From JBEVOS01 sp964563395 (GTDB taxonomy: Bacteria > Pseudomonadota > Alphaproteobacteria > Caulobacterales > Aquidulcibacteraceae), in contig CAZLWK010000018.1 of assembly GCA_964563395.1 (NCBI GenBank), forward strand, positions 1 through 64,000: a stretch of 64,000 nt of DNA, in the 5' to 3' direction. Numbering within the stretch: the first letter of the stretch is position 1; each line of letters begins with the position of its first letter. Under the pieces are notes generated by a model. It did not search any database. It was not told the DNA's origin and was given only the letters and a program-made list of their open reading frames with translations. Of this stretch, positions 1 through 10,178 are shown piece after piece. Made by a program: the position numbers and the translations under genes.

Positions 1-860
1 CGATCGATCCGGTCGGCGCGTGCGTCGGCATGCGCGGCGCGCGCGTGCAAGCCGTGGTCGGCGAGCTTCAGGGCGAGAAGATCGACATCATCCCCTGGTC
101 GCCCGATCCGGCGACCTTCATCGTCAACGCCTTGCAGCCGGCTGAAGTCACCAAGGTGGTGCTTGATCCCGATGAAGGCCGCGTCGAAGTCGTCGTGGCT
201 GAATCGCAGCTGTCCTTGGCCATCGGCCGGCGCGGGCAGAATGTGCGCTTGGCGTCGCAGCTCACGGGCTGGCAGATCGACATTCTCACCGAGGCCGAGG
301 AGAGCGAGCGCCGCCAGAAGGAATTCGCCGCGCGCACGCAGCTTTTCATGCAGGCGCTCGACGCCGACGAGATGATGGCCCAGCTGCTGGCCACGGAAGG
401 CTTCGAGACGGTCGAGGAGATCGCTTATATCGACCTTCAAGAGCTCGCCTACATTGACGGCCTCAACGAGGAGATCGCCGAGGAATTGCAGGCGCGCGCG
501 GTGGAGCATTTGGAGCGCGTCGCCGCCGAACTCGACGCCAAGCGGCGCGGCCTGGGCGTGGAGGATGCGCTGACCCAGGTCCAAGGGCTCACCCTGCCGA
601 TGGTGGTGGCCCTGGGCGAGAAGGGTGTCACGACGCTCGAAGATTTCGCCGGTCAGACCGCGGATGATCTGCGCGGCTGGTTCGAGACCAAGAACGGCGA
701 GCGGGTGCGCGAGCCGGGCCTCCTGGAGAGCTTCAATCTCACCCAGGAGCAGGCGGACGATCTGATCATGAATGCGCGCGTCGCGGCCGGCTGGATCGAC
801 GCGCCGGAAGCCGCGCCAGAGGAGGCGGCTCAGCTTGGCGCCGACGAAGCCGACGCATGA
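1..860 (+). CDS. nusA: Transcription termination/antitermination factor NusA, C-terminal part (5' truncated by window edge)
   Basis: The reading frame is already open at base 3 and encodes the KH-domain region and C-terminal tail of NusA, which binds RNA polymerase and nascent RNA during elongation, pausing and antitermination. Visible are the KH1 segment DPVGACVGMRGARVQAVVGE, then the KH2 segment with SLAIGRRGQNVRLASQLTG. Two acidic helix-hairpin-helix-type repeats follow, around 370-760 in the DNA. The N-terminal polymerase-binding and S1 domains lie outside the window. It heads the conserved nusA-ylxR-infB-rbfA-truB-rpsO-pnp cluster. The stop is at 858-860. Confidence 0.97.
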   Translation, partial: IDPVGACVGMRGARVQAVVGELQGEKIDIIPWSPDPATFIVNALQPAEVTKVVLDPDEGRVEVVVAESQLSLAIGRRGQNVRLASQLTGWQIDILTEAEESERRQKEFAARTQLFMQALDADEMMAQLLATEGFETVEEIAYIDLQELAYIDGLNEEIAEELQARAVEHLERVAAELDAKRRGLGVEDALTQVQGLTLPMVVALGEKGVTTLEDFAGQTADDLRGWFETKNGERVREPGLLESFNLTQEQADDLIMNARVAAGWIDAPEAAPEEAAQLGADEADA

Positions 861-930
861 TGGCGCGCGCCCGCACCTGCCGGGCGAAGGCCGATCGCGC
901 GCAACCGCCCCATCCCGTGAGAAGGGGCGG

Positions 931-1617
931 ATGCGGCGCTGCGCCGCCACGGGCGAGGAGCGCCACGAGCGCGATCTAATTCGCTTCGTGCTGGGGCCCG
1001 ACGGCGTGATCGTGCCGGACGTGGCCGCCAAACTGCCTGGGCGCGGCGTCTGGATCAGCGCCTTGCGCGAGGCGCTAACCCAGGCCATCCGGCGCAATGC
1101 TTTCGCCAAGTCCTTGAAAGCGCCAGCGAAAGCGACCGGCGACTTGGTTGATCAAACGGAAAGGCTGCTCGCGCGGCGCTGCCTGGAGCTCCTGGGCCTC
1201 GCCCGGCGCGCGGGTGCGATCGCCATCGGCGCAACGGCGGTGGAGGCCGCGATCAGGGCGGGGCGGCCCAAGCTGCTGATCGAGGCGAGCGACGGCGCCG
1301 CGGACGGCCGCGACGCATTGTTGAAGCTCGCTTACGGCTTATATCGTGAAGAGCCGGCGCTGTGCGGATGTTTCACGGTGGCGGAATTGGGCATGGCGCT
1401 TGGGCGCGATCGTGTGATACACGCATGCCTGCAAGAAGAGCGTATGGCGCTGGCTTGGGCGGCAGAGTTGAGCCGCCTCTCTGGATTCCGCGCCATCGTT
1501 CCAAGCTCCTGGCCCGAATCCCGGCGCGCAAGCCGAGTGGGACCGAGCGGCGCCGCCACGGCGTCGAGCGATCTGGCCATGGATCAGACACGTGTGGACG
1601 AAGAACGAGAGCGATAA
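931..1617 (+). CDS. YlxR-family (DUF448) RNA-binding protein fused to an L7Ae-like domain
   Basis: This is the small RNA-binding protein usually found between nusA and infB. The N-terminus has the YlxR pattern RRCAATGEERHERDLIRFV, a predicted RNA-binding fold. From about residue 80 a second domain, CLELLGLARRAGAIAIGATA, resembles ribosomal L7Ae/YlxQ. This two-domain arrangement is common in alphaproteobacteria. I chose the ATG at 931 because the domain begins directly after it. The frame stays open upstream to a start at 772, but that would overlap nusA by about 90 bases. A 7-bp inverted repeat (905-911 with 924-930) sits just before the chosen start. The C-terminal 60 residues are low-complexity and unrecognised. 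Confidence 0.85.
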   Translation: MRRCAATGEERHERDLIRFVLGPDGVIVPDVAAKLPGRGVWISALREALTQAIRRNAFAKSLKAPAKATGDLVDQTERLLARRCLELLGLARRAGAIAIGATAVEAAIRAGRPKLLIEASDGAADGRDALLKLAYGLYREEPALCGCFTVAELGMALGRDRVIHACLQEERMALAWAAELSRLSGFRAIVPSSWPESRRASRVGPSGAATASSDLAMDQTRVDEERER

Positions 1618-2281
1618 GGCTGCATGAGCGACGGCGCAGACACCAAGGACCAGACCCCAGGGCGTAAGCCGCTGACGCTCACGCGCACCTCGAATGCGGG
1701 GACCGTGCGGCAAAGCTTCTCCCATGGGCGCACCAAGGCGGTCACGGTCGAAGTCCGCGAAAAGCGCTCCATAAATCGGCCGGCCGGCGGCGCCGCCCCC
1801 GCGCCCGGTCCGGGCGTGCCGCCGCCGTTGCGCGCGCCCACGCGTCAGGAGCGCCCCGCGCCGGCGCCAGCCGCGCCCGCCGCGAAAACGCCGCCCGGCG
1901 GCATCACGGATGACGAAGCGCGTCGTCGCGAGGAGGCGGTGAAGCGCGCCCTGGCCGAGCGCCAGGAACGCGAAGCGCGCGCCCGCGAGGAGGAAGAGCG
2001 TCGCCGCGCGCTCGAGGAGGCGCAGCGTCGCCGTCTCGCCGAGGAAGAAGCCGTCGCCGCCGAATTGGAGGCGCAGCGTCAGGCTGAAGCCGCCGCCGCC
2101 GCGCGCCGCCGCGCCGTCGGCCCCCGCGCCGCAAGAGCCGCCGGCGCCGGCCGCCGCAGCGGAGGAATCGCTGCTCGACAAGCTCGGCGGCCGCATCAAG
2201 ACGGCGCGCCGTCCCGTCGCGCCGCCGCCGCCGACGCGCAAGGGCGCGCCGCAGCGCCGCGAAGGCAAGCTCACGCTCGAC

Positions 2282-4145
<1,864 letters not shown>

Positions 4146-4168
<23 letters not shown>

Positions 4169-4751
4169 CGCGCTGACCTGCGCGCTCGCCCTCATCCTCG
4201 GCGCCTGCTCGGTCGAGGACAATAATCCGCAGACCGGCGGCATCAGGGCCTCCACCGTGGTGGAGCCTGAATTGCGCGTCGATTCCGTGCCGCAGGAGGA
4301 GCCCGCCGTGGCGCGCAGCCAATGGCGCATCGCCAACGAGCCCGCGCGCGACGTCACCGGCAATTTGCGCGTGAGCCTCGCCGGCGCGCGTGGGGGTCCG
4401 GTCGTGTTCGCCTTCGCCACGGGCGTCACGGTGCGCGCGCAGCCCATGTCGGTTTCGCCGTCTTCGGGCCGTTCCGGCGTCGCGGGGCGGAGCTTCGCCA
4501 GCCTTCATGGCGGCGATGAGCGCGTGGATACGCACCTCTATCGCGTGATCGAGGAGACCGTGTCGGGCTCCGCGCCGCGCGGCGGATTGTGCGGCGCCGT
4601 GCGCGCCACGCATCTGGCGGCGAGCGAATATGTCGATGACGGGCGCGGGCGCTGGGTGTTCAAGCTCGCCGCGTTCCGCGGATCGGGTCCGCCTGGCGTC
4701 AATGGCGTCGATCCGGCCTATTGCGCGACCTACGCTTATGAAGCGCCGTAA
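4146..4751 (+). CDS. Putative lipoprotein of unknown function
   Basis: A 201-residue protein with a short basic N-terminus, a hydrophobic stretch (ALTCALALILG) and a lipobox LILGAC, so it is probably a lipid-anchored envelope protein. I recognise no domain. Two cysteines late in the protein (in GGLCGAVR and PAYCATY) could form a disulfide. The ATG at 4146 overlaps the end of infB, and its own stop overlaps the start of rbfA. It therefore sits translationally coupled inside a translation-factor operon, which is an unusual place for a secreted protein. A TTG at 4128 is a less likely start. Confidence 0.75.
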
Positions 4752-5148
4752 TTCCGGCGCGGCCGCGCGCGGGCCGACACAGCGTCAATTGCGCGCCGGC
4801 GAATTGGTCCGCCATGCGCTGGTCGATATTCTCGCGCGCGGCGAGGTGCGCGATCCCGATCTCGTCGGCGTGTCGATCACGGTGGGCGAGGTGCGCGCTT
4901 CGCCGGATCTCAAGCACATGACCGCCTTCGTCGCGCCGCTCGGTCCGGGCGACGCCAAGAAGATCGCCGCCGCGCTCACGCGCTCACGCGGCTTTCTGCG
5001 CGGGCGGCTCGGCCGGCTTGTCGATCTGCGCTACACCCCCGAACTCCATTTCATCGCGGACGAATCCTACGACGAGGCGAGCCATATCGATGCGCTCCTG
5101 CGTCGCCCGGAAGTCTTGCGCGACCTGCACAAAGACGACGAGACCTGA
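4738..5148 (+). CDS. rbfA: Ribosome-binding factor A
   Basis: RbfA binds the free 30S subunit and assists 16S rRNA maturation near helix 1. The 136-residue product has the single KH-like fold sequence seen in the family: RQLRAGELVRHALVDILARG, then ITVGEVRASPDLKHMTAFV, and the C-terminal RYTPELHFIADESYDEASHI signature. The ATG at 4738 overlaps the lipoprotein stop by 14 bases. The stop at 5146-5148 abuts the truB start. Confidence 0.96.
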   Translation: MKRRNSGAAARGPTQRQLRAGELVRHALVDILARGEVRDPDLVGVSITVGEVRASPDLKHMTAFVAPLGPGDAKKIAAALTRSRGFLRGRLGRLVDLRYTPELHFIADESYDEASHIDALLRRPEVLRDLHKDDET

Positions 5149-6108
5149 ATGGCGCGCCGCAAAAAGGGTCTCGATGTCGATGGATGGGTGGTGCTCGACA
5201 AGCCTGAGGATATGACGTCGACGGACGCCGTCTCCGCTGTGCGCCGCCTGTTCAACGCCAACAAGGCCGGCCATGCCGGCACGCTCGACCCGCTCGCTTC
5301 AGGCATTTTGCCGATCGCGCTTGGCGAGGCGACCAAGACCGTGCCGTGGCTGATGGAGGCGGAGAAGACCTATCTCTTCACCGTCCGTTGGGGCGTGTCG
5401 ACGGCCACGCAGGATCGCGAAGGCGCGGTCACAGCGGAGAGCCCTGTGCGCCCGTCGCGCGCCGCGATCGAGGCGGCGCTGGCGCGCTTCGTCGGCGAGA
5501 TCGAGCAGGTGCCGCCGGCGTTCAGCGCCGTGAAGGTAGATGGTGAACGCGCCTATGACCTGGCGCGGGCGGGGGAGGCGGTGGAGCTGAAACCCCGCGC
5601 TGTCGTGGTGCACGAGGCCGCGCTCGCGGAGACGGACGGCGAGGATTTCGCCACGTTCAGGCTGCGCTGCGGCAAGGGCTTTTACATCCGCGCGCTGGTC
5701 CGCGATTTGGCCGCCGCCCTGGGCGCGGAGGGGCATGTGCACCGCCTGCGGCGCACCGCCGTCGGCCCCTTCCGTGAAGAATCGTCCGTGACCCTCGACG
5801 AATTGCGGGATTTGAGCCATAAGGCCGCCGCGTTCGAACGCCTCCAACCTGTTGAGACCGCGCTGGCCGACATCCCGGCGCTGGCCGTCAACGAGGAGGA
5901 CGCGTTCAGGCTCCGGCAAGGCCGGCCCATCGTTCTCCTTCCGCACGCGGTAGAGGCGCTTCGGCCGAAATTCCGACCCCGCACCATTTCCGGCCAGGAT
6001 GCGTCCAGGGCGGTCGTGGCGTTCCATTCGGGACGGGCGGTGGCGCTGGGCGACGTGCGGGCCGGCAAATTCAAGCCGACCCGCGTTTTTCATTTGGCTG
6101 AGGAGTAG
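5149..6108 (+). CDS. truB: tRNA pseudouridine(55) synthase TruB
   Basis: TruB makes pseudouridine at position 55 of the tRNA T-loop. The catalytic Asp lies in GHAGTLDPLASGILPIALGE (Asp47), and GWVVLDKP is the N-terminal family motif. The motif GKGFYIRALVRDLA around residue 180 is also typical. The 319-residue length and C-terminal extension fit alphaproteobacterial TruB. The start directly abuts the rbfA stop, so translation is probably coupled. Confidence 0.97.
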   Translation: MARRKKGLDVDGWVVLDKPEDMTSTDAVSAVRRLFNANKAGHAGTLDPLASGILPIALGEATKTVPWLMEAEKTYLFTVRWGVSTATQDREGAVTAESPVRPSRAAIEAALARFVGEIEQVPPAFSAVKVDGERAYDLARAGEAVELKPRAVVVHEAALAETDGEDFATFRLRCGKGFYIRALVRDLAAALGAEGHVHRLRRTAVGPFREESSVTLDELRDLSHKAAAFERLQPVETALADIPALAVNEEDAFRLRQGRPIVLLPHAVEALRPKFRPRTISGQDASRAVVAFHSGRAVALGDVRAGKFKPTRVFHLAEE

Positions 6109-6111
6109 CCG

Positions 6112-6381
6112 ATGTCGATCACGACGGAGCGCAAGGCCGCGCTCGTTTCCGAATATGGCGCATCGAACACCGATACGGGTTCGCCCGAAGTTCAGGTGGC
6201 CATTCTGTCCGAGCGCATCAACACGCTCACCGAGCATTTCAAAACCCACAAGAAGGATAATCATTCCCGCCGTGGGCTGTTGAAGATGGTGTCGCAACGC
6301 CGTCGCCTGCTCGATTATCTGAAGTCGCGCGATCAGGCGCGGTATCAGTCGCTCATCGAGCGCCTGGGCCTGCGTCGCTAA
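6112..6381 (+). CDS. rpsO: 30S ribosomal protein S15
   Basis: An 89-residue primary 16S rRNA-binding protein with the full S15 signature: GSPEVQVAILSERINTLTEH and HSRRGLLKMVSQRRRLLDYL. It lies 3 bases after truB and before pnp, the conserved rpsO-pnp order. Confidence 0.98.
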   Translation: MSITTERKAALVSEYGASNTDTGSPEVQVAILSERINTLTEHFKTHKKDNHSRRGLLKMVSQRRRLLDYLKSRDQARYQSLIERLGLRR

Positions 6382-6388
6382 GCGCTTG

Positions 6389-6412
6389 GCCCTCTCTCTT
6401 GAGGGAGAGGGC
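6389..6412. repeat. Intergenic hairpin repeat of the GCCCTCTC...GAGAGGGC type
   Basis: An 8-bp perfect inverted repeat (6389-6396 with 6405-6412) just after rpsO. A related longer version occurs at 59457-59492, also between genes. There is no T-run, so it does not look like a standard intrinsic terminator. Hairpins of this sequence type are often dispersed between genes in alphaproteobacterial genomes. Confidence 0.5.
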
Positions 6413-6498
6413 GCCGGGGGCGGGGTGATCCTCCTCCTGCCGATCATCGTGCGCACTCTCGCGCAGGACCGCAAAGGTCGAGCTTCACCCCACCGCCA

Positions 6499-6524
6499 TC
6501 TCCTTTCCATTCGAGGAAAGGAGA
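6499..6524 (+). promoter_or_regulatory. Perfect hairpin in the rpsO-pnp spacer, candidate pnp leader element
   Basis: A perfect 10-bp stem (6499-6508 with 6515-6524) around a 6-base loop lies about 80 bases upstream of the pnp start, with no T-run after it. In enterobacteria the pnp leader has a stem-loop cut by RNase III and used for PNPase autoregulation. The position suggests a similar role here, but that is inference. Confidence 0.45.
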
Positions 6525-6605
6525 ACAATGCCCCGTTCCGATCCGCGGAGCGGGGAACGCACGCGGCGTGAGCGGCAGGGGCCGCCCGCGCCAGGAGAGA
6601 CCGTT

Positions 6606-8753
6606 ATGTTCGATATCAAGACCGTATCGCTGGACTGGGCCGGCAAGAAACTCACCCTAGAAACCGGGCGCATCGCCCGCCAAGCCGACGGCGCCGTTTA
6701 CGCCACGATGGGCGAAACCGCCGTTCTGGCCACCGTCGTCTATGCGCGCGAAGCCAAGCCCGGACAGGACTTCTTCCCGCTGACCGTCGATTATCAGGAA
6801 AAGACCTTCGCGGCCGGCCGGATTCCCGGCGGCTATTTCAAGCGCGAAGGCCGCCCCACCGAGCGTGAGACGCTGATTTCGCGCCTGATCGACCGCCCCA
6901 TCCGCCCGCTCTTCGTCGATGGCTTCAAGAACGAAGTGCAAGTCATCGTCACGGTGCTGTCCTGGGACAATGAAAACGAGAGCGACATTCTCGCGCTTGT
7001 CGCCGCGTCCGCCGCATTGACGATCTCCGGCGTGCCCTTCCTCGGTCCGATCGGCGCGGCGCGCGTCGGCTGGATCGACGGCAAGCCGGTGCTCAATCCC
7101 ACCATCGCGGAACAAGCGAAATCCGATCTCGATCTCGTCGTCGCCGGCACGGCCGATGCGATCATGATGGTCGAGAGCGAAGTGAAGGAGCTCTCGGAAG
7201 CGCAAATGCTTCAGGCGCTCAATCTCGCGCACAAGGGCATGCAGCCGGTGATCGACGCGATCATCCAGCTCGCTGAACAAGCCGCGAAGGAGCCGTTCGA
7301 TTTCGAGCCGGTCGATCTTGCGCCGGTGAAGCAGAAGATCGCGGCTTTGGTCGGCGACGATATCGGCGCCGCCTATCGCATCGTGAAGAAGGAAGAGCGC
7401 CACGGCGCGGTGAACGCCGCGCGCGACAAGGCCAAGGCCGCGCTGGTCAAGAGCGAAGCCAATCCGGACGGCGTTGAAGGCAATCTCTTCAAGGAAGCCT
7501 TCAAGGAAGTCGAAAGCGACATCGTTCGCTCGCGCATCGTCAAGGACAAGGCGCGCATCGATGGCCGCCCGGTCGACAAGGTGCGGCCCATCGATGTGCA
7601 GGTCGGGTGCCTGCCGCGCACGCATGGCAGCGCGCTGTTCACGCGCGGCGAAACGCAAGCGCTGGTCGTTGCAACGCTCGGCACCGCCGAGGACGAGCAA
7701 TATATCGATGCGCTGGGCGGCACGACCAAGGCCCGCTTCATGCTGCATTATAATTTCCCGCCCTTCAGCGTCGGCGAAACTGGCCGTGTCGGCTCGCCCA
7801 AGCGGCGCGAGATCGGCCATGGCAAGCTCGCCTTCCGCGCCATGCAGGCGGTGCTGCCGAGCCAGGAGCAATTCCCCTACACGATCCGCCTCGTCTCGGA
7901 GATCACCGAATCGAACGGCTCATCCTCGATGGCGACCGTGTGCGGTTCTTCGCTTGCGTTGATGGACGCCGGCGCGCCGATCACGCGCCCGGTGGCGGGC
8001 GTCGCCATGGGGCTCATTCTCGAGAGCTACGGCTTTGAGGTGCTCACCGACATTCTCGGCGACGAGGACCATCTCGGCGACATGGATTTCAAGGTCGCCG
8101 GCACGGAGAAGGGCATCACCTCGCTCCAGATGGACATCAAGGTCGCCGGCATCACCGAGGAGATCATGAAGGTCGCGCTTGAGCGCGCCTATGATGGCCG
8201 GATGCATATCCTTGGTGAAATGAACAAGGCGCTGTCCAGCTCGCGCGAAGGCGTCGGCGCCAATGCGCCGCGCATCGTTCAAATCTCCATCCCGACCGAC
8301 AAGATTCGCGACGTCATCGGCACGGGCGGCAAAGTGATCCGGGAAATCGTCGAAAAGACCGGCGCGAAGATCAATGTGGAGGACGACGGCACGGTGAAGG
8401 TCGCGTCCGCCTCGCAGGAATCCATCGACGCCGCGATCAAATGGATCAAGGGCCTCACCAGCGAGCCCGAGATCGGCCAAATCTATGAAGGCACGGTCGT
8501 GAAGGTGATGGAATTCGGCGCCTTCGTGAATTTCTTCGGCGCGAAGGATGGCCTGGTTCACGTCTCGCAGCTCGCGCGCGAGCGCGTGCAGAAGCCGTCC
8601 GATGTCGTCAAGGAAGGCGACAAGGTGAAGGTGAAGCTCTTGGGCTTCGACGATCGCGGCAAGGTGCGCCTGTCGATGAAGGTCGTCGATCAAGCCACGG
8701 GCGAGGACATTGAAGCCAAGCTGAAGGACGAGAAGAAGGAAGCCGCAGGCTAA
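6606..8753 (+). CDS. pnp: Polyribonucleotide nucleotidyltransferase (PNPase)
   Basis: PNPase degrades RNA 3' to 5' by phosphorolysis and forms a trimer, often as part of the degradosome. The 715 residues show two RNase PH-like cores, the second including GRVGSPKRREIGHGKLA. A KH domain follows at about 555-615 (DVIGTGGKVIREIVEKTGA), then an S1 domain from about 623 (YEGTVVKVMEFGAFVNFFG). I chose the ATG at 6606 because AGGAGA precedes it and MFDIKTVSLDW is the usual N-terminus. An in-frame ATG at 6528 would add 26 unrelated residues. Confidence 0.97.
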   Translation: MFDIKTVSLDWAGKKLTLETGRIARQADGAVYATMGETAVLATVVYAREAKPGQDFFPLTVDYQEKTFAAGRIPGGYFKREGRPTERETLISRLIDRPIRPLFVDGFKNEVQVIVTVLSWDNENESDILALVAASAALTISGVPFLGPIGAARVGWIDGKPVLNPTIAEQAKSDLDLVVAGTADAIMMVESEVKELSEAQMLQALNLAHKGMQPVIDAIIQLAEQAAKEPFDFEPVDLAPVKQKIAALVGDDIGAAYRIVKKEERHGAVNAARDKAKAALVKSEANPDGVEGNLFKEAFKEVESDIVRSRIVKDKARIDGRPVDKVRPIDVQVGCLPRTHGSALFTRGETQALVVATLGTAEDEQYIDALGGTTKARFMLHYNFPPFSVGETGRVGSPKRREIGHGKLAFRAMQAVLPSQEQFPYTIRLVSEITESNGSSSMATVCGSSLALMDAGAPITRPVAGVAMGLILESYGFEVLTDILGDEDHLGDMDFKVAGTEKGITSLQMDIKVAGITEEIMKVALERAYDGRMHILGEMNKALSSSREGVGANAPRIVQISIPTDKIRDVIGTGGKVIREIVEKTGAKINVEDDGTVKVASASQESIDAAIKWIKGLTSEPEIGQIYEGTVVKVMEFGAFVNFFGAKDGLVHVSQLARERVQKPSDVVKEGDKVKVKLLGFDDRGKVRLSMKVVDQATGEDIEAKLKDEKKEAAG

Positions 8754-8776
8754 TCCTTCCTCCATATCGAACGACA

Positions 8777-8806
8777 ACGGCGGGCCCGCGAAGGCCCGCC
8801 GTTTTT
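8777..8806 (+). terminator. Rho-independent terminator after pnp
   Basis: A perfect 10-bp GC-rich stem (8777-8786 with 8793-8802), a 6-base loop and a T-run immediately after. It closes the nusA-pnp cluster. Confidence 0.9.
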
Positions 8807-8828
8807 GTATCTTCAGTTCGCCGAGAAA

Positions 8829-8984
8829 CTAGCGCTCTTGGCGCTCGCTCTCCTGCTCGCGTCGCGGACGATCTTGGTCCTGACGCGGCATGTTCTGCTC
8901 TTGTTGGCGGCGATCGCTTTCTCCGCCTTGCTGTTGCTGCGGACGCTTTTGACGATCGTTCTGGTTGTTACGTTCGTTGGCCAT
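8829..8984 (-). CDS. Small Gln/Arg/Glu-rich hydrophilic protein
   Basis: A 51-residue product starting MANERNNQNDRQKRPQQQQ and composed almost only of Q, R, E, N and D, with no hydrophobic core. The start codon (8982-8984) is preceded by an AGAGG ribosome-binding sequence on the minus strand. The frame ends with a TAG at 8829-8831, just beyond the pnp terminator. It is probably an intrinsically disordered protein. I do not recognise a family. The clean RBS and stop spacing support a real gene, but the low complexity makes this uncertain. Confidence 0.5.
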   Translation of the reverse strand: MANERNNQNDRQKRPQQQQGGESDRRQQEQNMPRQDQDRPRREQESERQER

Positions 8985-9024
8985 TTCATACCTCTAAATC
9001 TGCACGCCTTGCGAAGGCGCTCTG

Positions 9025-9051
9025 GAAAAACGCCCCGGCGTCGGCGGCGTT
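9025..9051 (-). terminator. Terminator after the SDR gene
   Basis: Read on the minus strand this is a 9-bp GC-rich stem with one bulged base (9046-9051 plus 9042-9044 pairing with 9029-9037), followed by five Ts (the A-run 9026-9030 on the plus strand). It lies 44 bases after the SDR stop and upstream of the small Gln/Arg-rich gene. Confidence 0.6.
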
Positions 9052-9094
9052 CCGCCGAGACGCAGCCTGCAGCTTTGAGTTTATTGGCGCGGGC

Positions 9095-9943
9095 TTACGC
9101 GCCGGCCGCGATCCGCTCGCTCTCGTCCCACAACCGTTTGCTCGCCGCGTCGTCGCGCGCATAAGGCGCAAGCGCGCCGGGCTTTCGCCGGTCGAAATAG
9201 CCGCCCTGTTCACGCGCGGCTTCGGCGGAGGAGGCGAGCCAGATGAGCGTGTCCGCGCCTTTCTCGGGCGGCAGAGCCACGATGCTTGCTGCGCGCATGG
9301 CGAGCGTGGCGAGCCCGCCATTATTGGTTCCGAAATTCGACGCCACGAAGCCGGGATGGAAGCAGTTCGCAACGACGCCGCTGCCTTGAAGACGCCGGGC
9401 CAATTCCTGCGTGAAATAGATGTTGGCGAGTTTTGAGCGGCCATAGGCGCCGAACGCGGTGTAATTCCTCTTCGATTGCAGATCGTCGAACTGGATCGGC
9501 CCGCCGAAGCGATGCGCTTCGGAGGCGGTCGAGACGATCCGTGCGCCTTCGCTCGCCTTCAGCCGCTCGAGCAAGGCGTTCGTCAACACGAAATACGCCA
9601 TGTGATTGACGGCGAACGTGCGCTCCAGTCCGTCCGCCGTTTCGCCGCGCGTGGTGAACATGGCGCCGGCATTGTTGGCGAGCACATCGATACGCGGCTC
9701 TGCTTCCGCGATCTCTGCGCCGACGCGCTTCATTTCGGCGAGCGTGGAGAGATCGCCCAAATACGCCGCATGCGCCGCCCGCGGGTTTGCGCGCTTCAGC
9801 TTGTCCATCAACGCATCTGCCTTGGCGCGGTCGCGTGCGGTGTACACGATGCGCGCGCCTTGGCCGGCGAGGGCGAGCGCGGCCGCCTCGCCAATGCCCG
9901 ATGTCGCGCCGGTGATGACGATCGTTTTGCCGTTCAGGGACAT
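9095..9943 (-). CDS. Short-chain dehydrogenase/reductase, retinol-dehydrogenase-like
   Basis: An NAD(P)-dependent Rossmann oxidoreductase of the classical SDR family. The cofactor motif TGATSGIG is at residues 11-18 and NNAG at 90-93. The catalytic triad is Ser139, Tyr167 and Lys171 (YGRSK). Basic and Thr residues after the second strand (TARDR) suggest NADP(H) preference. The C-terminal half resembles retinol/WW-domain oxidoreductase-like SDRs, so the substrate cannot be assigned. It appears to be transcribed alone, with its own terminator. Confidence 0.9.
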   Translation of the reverse strand: MSLNGKTIVITGATSGIGEAAALALAGQGARIVYTARDRAKADALMDKLKRANPRAAHAAYLGDLSTLAEMKRVGAEIAEAEPRIDVLANNAGAMFTTRGETADGLERTFAVNHMAYFVLTNALLERLKASEGARIVSTASEAHRFGGPIQFDDLQSKRNYTAFGAYGRSKLANIYFTQELARRLQGSGVVANCFHPGFVASNFGTNNGGLATLAMRAASIVALPPEKGADTLIWLASSAEAAREQGGYFDRRKPGALAPYARDDAASKRLWDESERIAAGA

Positions 9944-9974
9944 GAAAGCTCCGGCGTCGGCAGTGCGACAAGAA

Positions 9975-10067
9975 TTAGAGACCGATCCGCTTAGCGATCA
10001 GCGCGCCGACGCCCCAGATGGCGAGACCGGCGATGACGAGGAGCATGGCCTGCGTGGTAGGATCCAA
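9975..10067 (-). CDS. Possible single-pass membrane micropeptide
   Basis: A 30-codon frame starting at TTG (10065-10067) and ending with TAA at 9975-9977. A strong GGAGG (10075-10079) lies 7 bases upstream. The peptide is almost entirely one predicted transmembrane helix (MLLVIAGLAIWGVGALIAKR) with a basic C-terminus. The RBS and the helix-like composition support it. The rare start codon and tiny size keep confidence low; an internal ATG would give 23 residues. Confidence 0.4.
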   Translation of the reverse strand: MDPTTQAMLLVIAGLAIWGVGALIAKRIGL

Positions 10068-10178
10068 GATCAATCCTCCAAATTCTTCAAAAGCGCGTGC
10101 AATGATATTTGCGTCGCAAGGAATATAGCAAACCCGAGTAGAATAGTTTCGAACGGAGCAGATTGCCCTATCAAGTGC

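Noticed and set aside
905..930. Inverted repeat before the ylxR start as a terminator
   Set aside because: There is no T-run, and it lies inside a continuous essential operon, so it is at most a leader structure.
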